Positions 20,816 to 32,638 of a stretch of DNA of 64,000 bases are shown here, piece after piece. Under the pieces are notes generated by a model, which worked only from the letters and a program-made list of their open reading frames with translations, was not told the origin of the DNA and did no database searches. The position numbers and the translations under genes were made by a program. The number at the start of each line of letters is the position of its first letter. Within the stretch, counting starts at the first letter, position 1. This stretch comes from Rhizomucor pusillus (lineage: Eukaryota > Mucoromycota > Mucoromycetes > Mucorales > Lichtheimiaceae), in NCBI GenBank assembly GCA_900175165.2, contig FWWN02000685.1, positions 62,001 to 126,000 of the forward strand, read 5' to 3'.

Positions 20816-23784
20816 TCAAAAAGCATGTGCAGCAATGATGCGTTGAAATTCCTATTAGAATATGGTAAGCTGTCTGTTGACCAAGATGTTAAATTGTCCA
20901 CTACTTACCTTATCCAAATCATCCAAACTTGATGTTTGTTCTCCAGAAGAGTCAAGAATGTCGCTGGAAAGTAAAAGCGCAGGCGCACCGTTGATTCCAG
21001 TCGCTTTCCGTCCATTCTTTTTCTCTTGAGCTTCAAGGAACGATGTGCCGTATTCGACAACGGTGACCATATCAGCTTCCGAAACGGTGCCTCGAGAGAC
21101 ACTGGGGATCGCATTGGACTGAAGCACTTTTTGTGTTACCAGCTGACGCTTGCCATCCACAATTGCAAGCAATGAGTATTGGACCTGGTTGCGAGATAAT
21201 GGTTTGCTGCACAAAATACCGCGGTGCATAACAACATCTACGCCCTGATCACTGTTGCGAGCAACAGCCATGGCAGGTACCATGTTGCTTTGACCGCCGG
21301 TTTGCTGCTTTTCTCGCTTGAGCGATGTAAGAGCACGGTCTAGTCTGTTCAACGCGGCTTCGATTTTAGAGTCGACAATAGGCACTGCAATGGCTGCAGG
21401 GTGGCCAGGAGTCAGGTTTCTCAGGTTCACCTCCTTGCGTGCAATGGTTCTACCGTGCATCCGCTCAGGTGCAACCTTGCTCGAGTACGACCGAGGGCTT
21501 TCTCTGGACGAGGGTCTGCTACCTCCTACCTTGCGCAGTATGAACAACTTGTCGCCATCTGCCTGCGCTCCGGGTGTATCGTCATGCAGGATTTCAACTA
21601 ATTTCATATTTCCACCCAGTAGTTTTTCTAACGATATTGTGTAAGTTGGCTGTTGCAGCAGCAACCTTGACTATTTTTTTGCTGTAGCCTACCTGTCTTT
21701 CTGTTAGCAGGCACGACGCTCAGGCGATAGTGATCGTTCTCGCTGGGTGCAATGTGGAATTTCTCCAAGGCCGTGTCCAGCAGCTCAGCAATACATATAT
21801 TCGCAGAGACAGCGATTAACTTTTGAATGCTCGCGTTGGGAGTATCAACGGGCGGTGCCTTTTTTCTTCGCAGAGTTCTCGTTGAAAACCCAGATGACCG
21901 TTGATTCGCAGAAGATTTTTGATTATCGGCTACATCTGATGTCTCGAGAGATATTTTAATGTACACAAGACCAGCTCGCTCGTTGACGCGTCGAATCCGT
22001 TTGTGGAGATAGAATCGTATAGCTGAATCCTCGCCCAGACGGGCCTTGTGCCGTTGGCGAGCCTTGAGTGCTCCAGCCTTGCTGATATCTGTCTTGGACA
22101 GCTGCTGCGAGAACTGCTTGACGTGCGTAAGGGAAGGCATAGGCGTAGTGAGATGGTCGTTAAGTGACTGGAATATAGTCAATGGTTTGTCCTGCGGAGC
22201 CAATGTAATCTCGTCTAAATTTGGGATTTTTTGGGGGGAGGGAGAGAGAAGGTCAGAACACACTTATCAACTCGATCGCTTCTATCATTATTATTATTAT
22301 CAATTTATTACCTCCATTCATTGCCTTGACAGTTAAATAATATTCGACACCGCTTACACCTGTCGGCGTGATTGTGCGAGAATGACGACCGGCAGTCTTG
22401 TCCTCAATCTGCGCAATATGGAACCGACCCATGGCCTGCACGAGTAACTGCTCTGCACTGGTATTTTCGTCGACGAGGAGAGAGTGATACATTGCACCGA
22501 CGTTGATGTTTCCAGCAAATACACGAAGCACAGTGAGATTGGATGCGTTGCTTCCGTTTGTCTCTCGCGGTTTGCCTTTATCTTCGCTCATGACCGAAGA
22601 TGCCATGGAGGAGATCGAGCCAGAATCGGTATCTTCAGTGCTGGTACGGGTGTTATCCTTTTTGTTGCGAGAGAATAATCTCCATAATGCATTCTTCTTG
22701 TCATCATCAGCAGCCGACGATGGCGGGAGTGATATCGGGCTTGTTGCATTGCGCTGCTGCTGCTGCTGGGACACGGGCGCCTTGTCTGCAAGGTTTACTT
22801 TAGGCAAATGCACACTTGTTGTTTCTTCCTGCAGATGCTCAGCTCCACGATTGCTGCTGTTGCTGCTACTGTTGTCTTGGTCACGAACGGTGTTGCTCTT
22901 TTCATCCTCGTTATCAATTTGCTCTTCTTGAAATTCCTCCTCGTCTTCTACTACTTGTTCCTCGTCTTCTTCATCGTCGGTGGCCATTTCTTCTTCATAT
23001 TCTTCGTACGCTTCGCCGACTTCTTGATCCTCGTCGTCGCCCGTCAAGATGATCTGAACCTGAATGCTTAGACCTTTGTTCACAGTGACCCGTTTACCGT
23101 GGCTGGCTTTTTTGCGGGGTGCTGTTGCGGTTGTTGCATTTTCAATGTAATGCTGTGCTTGATCATCCGAAGTCAACTGTTAAAGTTACTTGTTAGCTGT
23201 AAATGCTCAACAATCGTTTGTATTTTCTTACCTCTGCATTGCGATGTTTGTTTAATCGGGCCAAGCGTTCAAAAGGCGTCTGCATACAAAACAGTAAATA
23301 AAGATGCTCCTCTAAGTTTGCTTCCAAAATGCAAACTTGCCTCTATGTTTTCTGCAGGAATGTACCCCACTTCCGACGTCTTGAGCACACTCACGAGCCA
23401 CCAGTAAGAGTTGGAGTCGTCTAGGAGAGTAAGGGCGTCGCCCTTGACAACGGATGCTTGCCCTTCTACTGTAGCGACAAAGGTGTGCAACGCGTAAACG
23501 AGATCGAAATTAATATTCTCGTCTGGAATACTGGGCGACGACGTAAAAGTGGAATCGTCGTCCTCATCCAGGTCATCTTCCTCGTCTTCGTCTTCTTCGT
23601 CCTCTTCTTCCTCTTCGTCTTCGTCTTGTTCGTACACTGTGCTGGTGCGGTGTTGGTGTTTGGTTGCCAGGGGAACGTCGTCCTCCTCTGTTATTGCTGC
23701 ACTCGTTTCGGGGGACGGCTGCCACTTTGTTGAGCGAGGGTACGAGCGATCGACCTGCGTGTTAACAACCAACTGCCTTGACAT
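20816..23784 (-). CDS. SH3 and Ras-association domain scaffold protein
   Basis: Six exons on the minus strand: 23784..23341, 23279..23232, 23176..22312, 22214..21693, 21627..20909 and 20851..20816, giving 877 residues. After an acidic run of Glu/Asp, an SH3 domain spans about residues 90-148 (ALHTFVATVEGQASVVKGD, then WWLVSV and GYIPAENIE). It is followed directly by TPFERLARLNKHRN, a conserved tail found in Tea4/Bud14-type SH3 proteins. A second very acidic region and a Gln run come next. Two Ras-association-like ubiquitin folds follow, beginning near LTVLRVFAGNINVGAMYHS and near LIAVSANICIAELLDTAL, with YYLTVKAMNG and HYRLSVV as their closing strands. This suggests a polarity or small-GTPase scaffold at the cell cortex, as an inference. 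Intron 1 is GC-AG (GAG|GCAAGT); the nearby GT would cause a stop. The last exon codes only 11 residues. Confidence 0.8.
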
Positions 23785-24158
23785 GTTCCTGCGATGGTGT
23801 ATAGATAGTTGGAAGAATATCAAGTCTGTCGGAATAATTCTTGTAACTTTTCAGGTCAAGCAACTTTGCACTGAAAGGGGGAAAGAAAAAAAAGAAAAAG
23901 AAGAGCTGAAGTGGCGTCCCAGTGTGTACGCTTCACTCGGTCTGTCTCTCTTCTTTGCCCTCATTTCGTGCTACTTGGGGGGCAGGGCGAGGTGGCACAA
24001 AAGAGCACCCTGCACAGTGACATTTTCGCTTTCAAGTGAATGAAAACTCATATTTCCTTCTCCTGATACATAACAGCAACCATCATAAACTGAATTTTTT
24101 GAACAATGCTATCTACAGAGGCAATAAGGAATGTAATATTCAAGGGACATAGGCGGAT
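23785..24158. other. Intergenic gap, upstream of SH3/RA gene and downstream of RSC9-like gene
   Basis: This is the promoter side of the SH3/RA gene and the 3' side of the RSC9-like gene. An A-rich tract at about 23,880-23,905 is the only clear feature. No gene is seen. Confidence 0.5.
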
Positions 24159-26929
24159 TTATGACACTTTGAAGTACGAGAATATGGATTCAATGTGAGG
24201 CACCAGGTTCGGTCTTCTTTTGGCAGCAGCCAGAAGCTCCATCTCGAACGGCCTAAAGTATTCGTGACTGTGGGGATCTTTGGCTAGTTGCCTCAACAAG
24301 TAGGCTGCAGCCAACGCAGTGCCCGTGATCTCAGAGTTGTCGATGGAGGTCGGTGCCGTCGCTGATGTCGCTATTGCATAAACGTCGCACGATGTTGCAC
24401 CGTTAACGTGGTTTCGTACATGTTGCATCATATCTTCCTGATCTTTAAAGTTTGGTCCACTGCAATTTGTCCACAAGCACGACGTTGCCTCGGAAGGTTT
24501 ATCGAGAATATGTTCGTTCACAACGTGCTGCTCCAGCAAAATCTCGTCTTGGAAAGATTCAGTGCACCCCGTCCATTGACAAAGCAACTCGGCCCCTGGC
24601 GCCCCCACAAACGAGAAAATTCTTTAGCCGAAATGCCCTAATTTGTGTACTCGCTTTTTTTATCTTTACGTACCATCTTGGAGGATGCTCATTTTGATTT
24701 GGATACCCCGTATGGAGATACCTTCCAGGACTGGACCCGAGGATGAATCAGGCGAGGTGACACTTGGAAACGCAATTTTCAGCACTGTGTAAAACTCCTT
24801 CATCTTCAGTGCCTTTTCCTTTCCAAAACGCATTTCATATAAAAGGTACATGTCATCCAGAGAGAGCGTGCTGCTTGGATCTGAGGGCTCAAATTTGTCC
24901 TTGAGCCTTAAATGGCAAATTTAACAGCTTTGATAGGAAAATGGGCACCAGAGTTTTTCTTACTTACCAGCCGAGGCAGCGATAGGGCTCATCCAATTGC
25001 TGATACAACGACAGGTTGGGTACACAAGGTAACGCAGAATGAAGGTCGACTTCCGCTTTCGGTGACGGAGTGGAACCATCTTCAATTTGCTTTATGATTT
25101 TCGGACAAAAATAGCGTGATTTGGCGAGCAGCAGAGAAGAAAGGATGCCAATGAAGGCACCGTGCTGTGACGACAACAACTGGTAGCGGAACTGCGGGAA
25201 GATTCGGGTGTACACGTAGAAATACTCCAGCGAAGTACCCACAAGCTCTTCATCTTGCGTCAAAAGCAGCAACTTCATGCGTGGTAACGTATGCTCGCTT
25301 CCAGTCATTAAGAATGGCTGGTTCTCGACCTTGGAAACGAGCAGTGTAAGCATTCGAATCGTGCCGAGCAATAGATATCGTTCGTCCGTGTATAGAAGGC
25401 TGGCAAGACACATAATGCAGTCGTCGAATGGACTGACAAGTTCAATGTGTCCAGCTAGGTTTTCGAGAATATCGATACAATGTCTCGCCATCTCCGTAAG
25501 CTGTGAGCAGGTCGATATATTCAGTATCTTGAATAATATATCTGTCATCCTGTTATTCGACGCTAGCATCCGAGCATTGATGTTTAGAAACGAGAAATTC
25601 CGGAGAATATGCAGAACCTTGAGTGTTGGTTCGAACAATCGTTCATGGTTTGATGAACCTTCGCAATAATACCGCAGGAAGCCGGCGGCAATATCCAACA
25701 GGAGGTCCAAAAGGCCTGGCGTGTTGTCAAGTCGTAGTTTCTTTGGACTCTCGAAAGAAATGATGACAATCTTGTTGATAGCCCATTCGATGTCTGCCTC
25801 ATTTTGAGACCTCAAGCAAAACATGACTCGCTGTTTGACTTCATTATCGAAATTTTCGGCTACATCGTTTGTTCGTTAAATATAAAGATGTCTATCTTTT
25901 CGTCCTTGTAAGTGCATCGACTCACCTTGGGCACAGTCGTGTAATGCTTCTGCTGCGTGTACATGATCAAATGGTTGTGTCTGATGATGCAATTCGGATA
26001 TCGGGCAATTATGCATTGTTTTGTTATCAGTCGACGGCAGTGTCTGAGCGGGTATAATGCCATCGACGGAGAATGGGGTCGGAACACCAGCGGCGGTTGC
26101 TGCTGGTGGCAATTTTGTGCCTGGTTCAGGAGCTATGGGTGAAAATAGAGCAGCAATAAGATCTTGGGAGATATCATTTGTCATTGCTGCTGTGCTGCCT
26201 AAGCACCACAACCAATTATTTAGATCGGAATTCTACGTCTGCATACGATGACGTCTCCTACTTGATCTTTTAAAAGTACTGCCTGCTAACGTCGAAGCTT
26301 TGTGTGATTTCTAAAGAAAATGATTGTTAGCCATGGATTGTTGTTATTGACTGTTGGTCACAAAACAATACTCACTGCACCGAGTAACTCCGGTGGTGGT
26401 ATCCAAGTTCTACCCCACACACGTTCCTCCTCATAGCCGAACTTCCGGGAAAAACGTAAAATGTTGTCAGCAACAAGCCTCATCATCGTTTGCTGGCAGC
26501 ATTCATACTAACCAAATTACGAATGTACAGGCCTTTCAATATGTAGGCACTGTTCGTACAAGTGCTTGGCAATCGAAAGTTTTCGCCTATGTGTTTCCAA
26601 CTTCGTTTCTTGGTGACCTGGAAATACAAACGTTTGCGTTCAATATGTTCCTTTCTTTCTCTCACTCTCCCTTAGCGCACATTCCGTACCTGCTCGAAGC
26701 CGCCAGCGGCAAGAACAAGCTTGTAAAATTTGAGCAAGTCGAGTCGTTTGCGACCAAGGACGGGTTCAGCTTGGAGGGATGTCCTAGACATTGCGTTACA
26801 ACCTTTGCCACCTTCTCTCACTGTGATCCAATAATCAATGTACCCTTTCTGTTTGTGGAATTCCCTGAGATCCTGAATGAACGCTTCGTACTCAGGCGTG
26901 CGCTCTATAGTGTCCTCGTTCTTTGACAT
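24159..26929 (-). CDS. RSC9 / ARID2-type chromatin-remodelling subunit
   Basis: Nine exons on the minus strand: 26929..26844, 26783..26690, 26617..26513, 26441..26376, 26310..26280, 26198..25926, 25859..24968, 24906..24674 and 24595..24159, giving 738 residues. The protein is a DNA-binding subunit of the RSC/PBAF family of SWI/SNF remodellers in the nucleus. An ARID domain fills about residues 11-110 (TPEYEAFIQDLREFHKQKG, then LDLLKFYKLVLAAGGFEQV, TKKRSWKHIGENF and WIPPPELLGA). A long helical armadillo-like region covers about 200-500. An RFX-type winged helix follows (MYLLYEMRFG, AFPSV). Two C2H2 zinc fingers close the protein at about residues 597-660: C-x4-C...H-x4-H and C-x4-C...H-x3-H. 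That domain order is the one seen in ARID2. Exon 5 is only 31 bases. Family assignment is firm; the complex membership is inferred. Confidence 0.92.
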
Positions 26930-27816
26930 TGGGACAAGGCTGCCGGCGAGCTGCTTCTTATGCGTCGACTGCTGGTTAACAAAAGATTGATAACCAGCCA
27001 GGTGCGCAAATTTTCCCTTTACGGGCTAAGCCCTTTGAAGCCAAACTCGAAGGGAAAAAGGAAAATCTGTTGGTCGCACCAGTTTGTACATTTGCACCAT
27101 TGTTGCAATGGATGATGCGTTTAAGGCGTTGTAAGGGGCTTGTGCTTTCTTTGGGAGTACTCATCGAAATAAGTAAAGACACCAAATAGGCACTTTCCGG
27201 GACAAGCCTGTTTAAATAAGTAGTCTGCAGAATCCTCTTAGATGGGCATCGCATCTATGACGGAAGAAAGTTAGATCTTGTACAACAGGCTCCCTGTATA
27301 TCAGAAGGTTGTTGGTTGAATGCTATACAATGCAAGGCTATACTCAAACGAAAACCGTTAGGAAGTCTATTATAAATTTCACCGTAGCAGAGATTGATAA
27401 GCATGATAACGGTACATGTGCTCCAAAGATAAGCTCCGTTTTAGGTTTGAAACGAAGATCAACCAGCAAAGCATACATATGAGGAGCTAAGGAAGCACCA
27501 GACATACTATGGACCTCTTAAGTTGTACAGTGATATACAGGGATTCACTAGGCAAGACTTTTGAAGTCCTATAGCTAAATATGCAGGCACGGCGGCTGAA
27601 GCAGACCTTTTGTTTGCTAATAGACTACTTGTACTTCAGATCTTGATTAAGTTTTGCTATTCCCAGTAGGGCAACCGGCATTTAAAAAGAAAAAAAGCCC
27701 ACACCTGGGCAAGATTGGCCTGCTACATTCTTTCCTTTGCTTTTTTGTATTGTCATATCTCTCTTCCTGGATATTTATGCGTTGCAATGCTCTTTGTTCT
27801 CTTGTAAATATATTCA
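26930..27816. other. Intergenic, divergent promoter region
   Basis: The gap lies between the divergent RSC9-like and forkhead genes. A short minus frame at 26976-27254 has no recognisable features. No gene is supported. Confidence 0.5.
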
Positions 27817-28863
27817 ATGTCACAAACAGACGATATTGCCACCGTTGGCGTAAATGCACTACCCGACATGCAGCCATATGAAAGCCACCAGTCACCTCGA
27901 CGTGCATCAGGAATCGAGTATCCTCCACCGATCCCTGTAGCCCTTCGTCATCCACGCATTGTAGCCTCTGTAAAGCAGTATAGATCAGAAGCGCAACAGC
28001 AGCAATTGCAACAGCCGATTGTTTCCGAATCGTTTATCCCTGTTGCTCCTGGCACAGTCAAACCTCCTCGGAGACGCCGGCGGCCACCCTTTTCGTACTC
28101 TGCGCTTATTGCACAAGCGATCCTCGAATCCGAAAATGAGAAAATGACTTTGAGAGAGATATACAAATGGATAATGAACAAATATCCTGCCTTGTACGAT
28201 GCAAGCGATACGGGTTGGCAGGTATAGTTTTGCTTATCGGGAACCCTTACACATCCGACGATTAAATCCACCCACCTTACGTAGAATACTATAAGACACA
28301 ATTTGTCGCTGAACAAGTGCTTCAAAAAGGTGCCACGATCTGAAGGTCGCGGCAAAGGTGGATATTGGATTGTTGATCCAGAATACAAGGCGAAATTCAG
28401 GAATGGCACGTTCATCAACACGACACCGTCACCGCAACGCAGCCAGCCGCAGCGGATCAGAGCAAAAGACGAGCAGCATGAGACGAACGATGAGGAAGTA
28501 GCAAACATGGATGTTGATCCTATACCGTTACCTCCTTCCAAAATTGTTGCATGCGAGCCCCACCATCATCATCCTCCTCCGCCTCCACCTGTTTTCGTCT
28601 CTTCCGAGTATAACGAGCAGCATAAACTGAACTATACGCTTACTTGCTCGTACATACCGCGCAAGGAATGCGATTATCCATCTCAGCAATCATCCTTTTT
28701 TGCATCATCGTTATCATCAATACCGTCGCCTCTTTCTTCCTCTTCTACTTCTTGCGCATCCACCACATCAAGCATAAGCTTCGCTCCACCTCCGATACCA
28801 CCGCCGCCATCATCAACATCATCCCCGTCGCAAATCATGCAGATTCACAACTTGCTAAATTAG
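27817..28863 (+). CDS. Forkhead transcription factor
   Basis: Two exons, 27817..28221 and 28285..28863, give 327 residues. The forkhead DNA-binding domain lies at about residues 88-175: [33 protein letters not shown], then across the intron [18 protein letters not shown] and [12 protein letters not shown]. The recognition-helix residues N-x-I-R-H-N-L-S are intact. A basic run RRRRR precedes the domain and probably acts as nuclear signal. The C-terminal third is rich in His, Pro and Ser (for example [10 protein letters not shown]) and is probably disordered activation sequence. It may control cell-cycle or developmental genes, as other forkheads do; the targets cannot be read from the sequence. 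It converges on the aldolase gene, 104 bases away. Confidence 0.95.
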
Positions 28864-28967
28864 CACTTCTCTATCCTTGTGTATAATTGTTGTTGTTCGT
28901 TTTTCCTCTTATTTGAATTCGCCTGTAAATTTTTGCGATATGTTTTTTTCTTTTTTTGCAAACACGT

Positions 28968-30071
28968 TTACTCGAGCAGATCAGGCTGCTCCTTTACAAT
29001 CATATCATACATGGGTTGGAATTGCATGTAACCTGCCTGGGCATCCCCGATGTTGTTGTATACGCCCTTGGCAACCTCGTCGGAAATGAGGACGAGATCC
29101 TTGTAGCCATTGGGGCAGGCAGCTTCGGCGAGGAGTTGCGCTTGACAGCAGCGTTCCATGGAGATGAACCACCAGATAGCTTCATCGACCGTCTTGCCAG
29201 TCGTCAGCAGACCGTGGTTCTGTAAAATGATCGCCTTTGAGTTGCCGAGAGCCTTCACCAGTTTCTGGCCTTCCTCTGGTGTGTAGACGACGCCTCCAAA
29301 GTCGTTGTAAACAGCGTGAGCGCCGTAGAATGCACAAGAGTCTTGGGAGATGGGCAGTAGCGGACGGCCGAGCGAAGAGAACGTGCGGCCGTACATGGAA
29401 TGTCTAAAATTTACGCACGGGCTCGAGTTAGCAAACAAGAAATGGATTGTATATAGGTGCTGCGATGTGTATACTTGCGTGTGAACAGCGCAGATAACAT
29501 CCGAGCGCCCTTGATGGATAGCGCCGTGGATCATGAACGCAGCTTTGTTTACCAGGCGGTTGCCTCGCACAATCTTTCCCTCGTGGTCAACGAGGATTAG
29601 ATCGCTCGCCTTGATGTGACCAAAGTATTGGCCGAGAGCATTCACCCAAAACAGATCCGGGTACTCTGGGTCGCGGAATGTCATATGCCCAGCAACACCT
29701 ATGTACGCAGATGGTGTCAAGTTTATTGTTATGTGCTACTGCAATTCTTCTGTCCTTTGCTTACCTTCATCCCATCCAAATTTTGCAAGAAGACGGAATC
29801 CAGCGGCCAGTTTCTGCTTCATTGCAGTACGTTGTTCATGGAAGCTGTTGTACGTTGGCAACCGTGGGATGTAAACTGGGACCTTTTCGGCCTGGCGAGC
29901 CTCTTCTTCTGTCTCTGTTCCTGTCAGAACGATCTGCCGCTTAGATCGTACATAAATAGCGTATCGGTCAGGTTCTCGTTGTTGTGAGACAGGCTGGCTT
30001 CTAGATCCATAAAGATAAGTGATCCATGTATGTACGCTTCATTGTCAATTCTTCTCGACATACGCGGTCAT
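28968..30071 (-). CDS. Class II aldolase / adducin N-terminal domain protein
   Basis: Four exons on the minus strand: 30071..30064, 30000..29765, 29698..29479 and 29403..28968, giving 299 residues. The fold binds a divalent metal, usually zinc, and splits sugar phosphates or related substrates; fungal members have mostly unknown substrates. Family blocks are DEGVAGHMTFRDPEYPD, NRLVNKAAFMIHGAIH, the metal-binding HTHSMYG (residues about 153-159), SQDSCAFYG and ILQNHGLLTTG with its His. Exon 1 holds just eight coding bases (ATG in a CACC context), joined through a GTATGT site; without it the N-terminal frame has no ATG. Intron 3 is GC-AG (CACAC|GCAAGT) and restores the second His of the metal site. 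Function beyond the domain is unknown. Confidence 0.88.
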
Positions 30072-30130
30072 GGTGACTGGCAGAAAGGGATTGAAGTCGG
30101 GAAAGAAAACTGTGTTCGATGAGAAGGAGA

Positions 30131-30138
30131 TATATATA
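30131..30138 (-). promoter_or_regulatory. TATA box of the aldolase/adducin gene
   Basis: TATATATA lies about 60 bases upstream of ATG 30071 on the minus strand. The spacing supports the short first coding exon. Confidence 0.45.
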
Positions 30139-31258
30139 GGGTAGGATCCCTTTCGGACATAAAATCACACGGCAGATCCTAAACTAGGGCACAAACTACA
30201 GTTTCTCACATTGCATAAGCATCTAACCCTCTTGGCAAAGCGTCTTTGAATCCTCCTCTTTCCACGGGTCAAAAGAATCCCATACAATATGTGGACTAGC
30301 GGCTACCCTGTTTCGACAAAGCATTGAATCTCAGCCCCAGTGTGAGTGAGTCAGAATCTGTTTCAGTCACTCCCACACCCGCTTTTCGGTATGTAAACAA
30401 CAACTGCAGATTCTACATGTCTCCCTTACATGATGGATAAATGTTCTAGACGGTAGCTCTTGCGCCCCCCGCCAAATCTCTAATCTGGATGCGTAACAAG
30501 CTCCAAACCAATGCTCTTCGGAAGAACGATTTATCCCGCGCTTATATCCGTCATGTCGGCGACTTGACAACATGCATATCGAAGGACAAAAGGACAGACA
30601 TCAAACTGCATATCACGTTGCGTAGTACACTTTGCATCAGGAAATACCAATTACAGTTCTTCCCTTCATCATCCGCGGTCTCGTTCCTTAAGATATGTAA
30701 CTTTCTCCATCTTGTCTTTTATCAGGTCCTTGGAATTTGCGCGTATGCGAGACATGTCAGCACGTTCCAGAGCGGGCAATGTGTAGCATTCATGCGTCCA
30801 ACATCGAATTGGGAAACCAACATGTAGAATTCATCAGTGCAAAGTAATACTCAATATAATCCATTTTGTCTAATTGATATCTGGGTGTATGACCTAAAGA
30901 TAAAATGTGTGAAGTAAAAAAGAGGCGTTGCCAAATGACATATAAAAACTCATATGTGCTAAGTAGGCAATACATTATGCTAATAACTAAACTAGATTTT
31001 GACAAAGGTAAAGAAACATATCATATCATCGGCTACGTGTAGACGCAAAAGCTCAAAGTGATATAATCGCAAATATGTTTTTCTGTAACTGACAATTACG
31101 AGGAGAAACGTGGAATTCCACGCTTTTCGAAATCTCGATTGCTAGTGCAGTTGATCGTCCTGGAGCATCCATATCCAGATTTCTCGCTACTACTATTGCC
31201 AACTTCTGCTTCCGACGACGACCGCTTTATTCTTTCCGTCCTATACCGATCCACCAGC
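30139..31258. other. Intergenic, no supported gene
   Basis: This region lies between the divergent aldolase and RCE1 genes. Short frames on both strands (for example plus 30489-30827) lack domains or consistent splicing. Open sequence directly upstream of the RCE1 ATG (from about 31139) is in frame with it but has no ATG and is probably leader. Confidence 0.5.
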
Positions 31259-32496
31259 ATGGCATTGACAGGTGCCGACTTTGTCGACCCTGTCGTTGCG
31301 CACATTGCATGCTCGACATTTGCGTTCCTTTACGTTGCAGGCTTTTACATTTTCCGTTCCCCCGATATGCTCAAACTTTCCCGCGATCACCCTCAAGTCA
31401 TGAAAGCTCGTATCCGATCAGTGATGGTGGCTAGCGTCGTCATTCCTTTCATCGTATGGCTTATCATACCCGAGCAGCGTCAAGTAAGAGGCTTTCGATA
31501 AGTTGGAGATACAGTAACCTAAAATTTTGGGGCGACGACCGATGATCCAAATAGTATTCATTGCCCAAATTGCTGGGTATCTTTCCTCCTCATCCAATAA
31601 CTGGAACTTTCGGTCCTTTGCTGCTATTAATCATCCTGTTCTTTGGGCCGCTTGTGCAGCGTGGCTACGAGCATGCACTTCCATTTCAATCTGATTTCAA
31701 TTTCTACACAGATGTTGTCCAGGTTTTTACATCCTTGATAGGACAACGAAACTTTATTGTTGCAAGTAGCCCGTTCTTCTGCATATAGATTTTCGTCGTT
31801 GAAATGCTTATTAATTCATCGCTTTCAGGCACCCTTTACAGAGGAATTTGTGTTTAGAGCCTGTATCATACCAGTTCTTTATTATGCCCGTTTCTCAAGA
31901 TTATATCTCATTCTTGTCTCTCCAATGTACTTTGGATTAGGTAAGCTTGTGGGAACACTGAAAAGGCGCGGCACTGATCTTGTACACGATCCAGCGCATC
32001 TGCATCACATTATAGAAAATTACCGCCAATACGGTGCCAACAAACGTGCTCTAAAAATGGCAGTCTTAACCACTGGTAAGAGACAAAAGCTGGAATCACA
32101 CCACCGTCACATGCAAAAATAAGTTAATATTATATATACATATACCAAAAAGCTTTTCAATTCGTTTACACGACAGTCTTTGGCTGGTTTGTCAGTTTTG
32201 TTTTCCTGAGAACAGCTAATATATGGTCACCTATCTTGTGCCATGTCTTTTGCAACTTGATGGGTTTTCCTCGAATGGAAGATATCGCTTACCGTAAACC
32301 AAACGAACAAAAAGGCAAGTATCCCCGTCGTGTGAAAAGATAAAGTGAAAGAGAATAAACAAGTTAATCTGATTTTCCGTTACCCCCCCCAGTCATCTGG
32401 TCCGCCTACGTTGCAGGTGCCTTGTTGTTTATCTGGTGTTTGTATCCACTGACGAACCCCGTCGAAGCCGGTTCTTTTTACTGGATACAGCAATAA
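31259..32496 (+). CDS. RCE1: CAAX prenyl protease 2 (type II CAAX endopeptidase)
   Basis: Six exons: 31259..31483, 31555..31761, 31829..31940, 31995..32075, 32177..32314 and 32393..32496, giving 288 residues. It removes the last three residues of prenylated CAAX proteins such as Ras in the ER membrane. The catalytic motif APFTEEFVFR (Glu149, Glu150, Arg154) is followed by AHLHHI (catalytic His near 183-186) and FCNLMGFP (conserved Asn). Multiple membrane segments surround these sites. The protein ends soon after a last hydrophobic segment (VAGALLFIWCLYPL). Introns 2 and 5 are GC-AG (GTT|GCAAGT and AAAG|GCAAGT). For the first, the nearby GT leads to a stop just after the motif; for the second it would replace the final membrane segment with a hydrophilic frame. 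Fungal family members are usually about 270-330 residues, so the length fits. Confidence 0.93.
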
Positions 32497-32638
32497 ACAA
32501 GGAATTATATGGGTATGCTTTTCCGTTGTGGTACGAGAAGAAGAAGGAAACAGACACAAATAGAGAGAAGGGGAGAGAATGGAATTTGTACAATGAGACT
32601 ATGAGGTGTGGACTTGTGGTTTTGGCGATATTCTACGA

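Noticed and set aside
22808..23071. Hydrophobic plus frame resembling a membrane protein
   Set aside because: It is antisense to an acidic, Glu-rich coding stretch; such complements always look Leu/Phe-rich.
23549..24043. Plus frame with a long Ser run
   Set aside because: It is the complement of the acidic Glu/Asp repeat of the SH3/RA protein.
29616..29987. Plus frame over the aldolase gene
   Set aside because: Antisense to conserved class II aldolase exons.
31139..31258. Longer N-terminus for RCE1
   Set aside because: The upstream frame has no ATG; ATG 31259 gives a normal family length.
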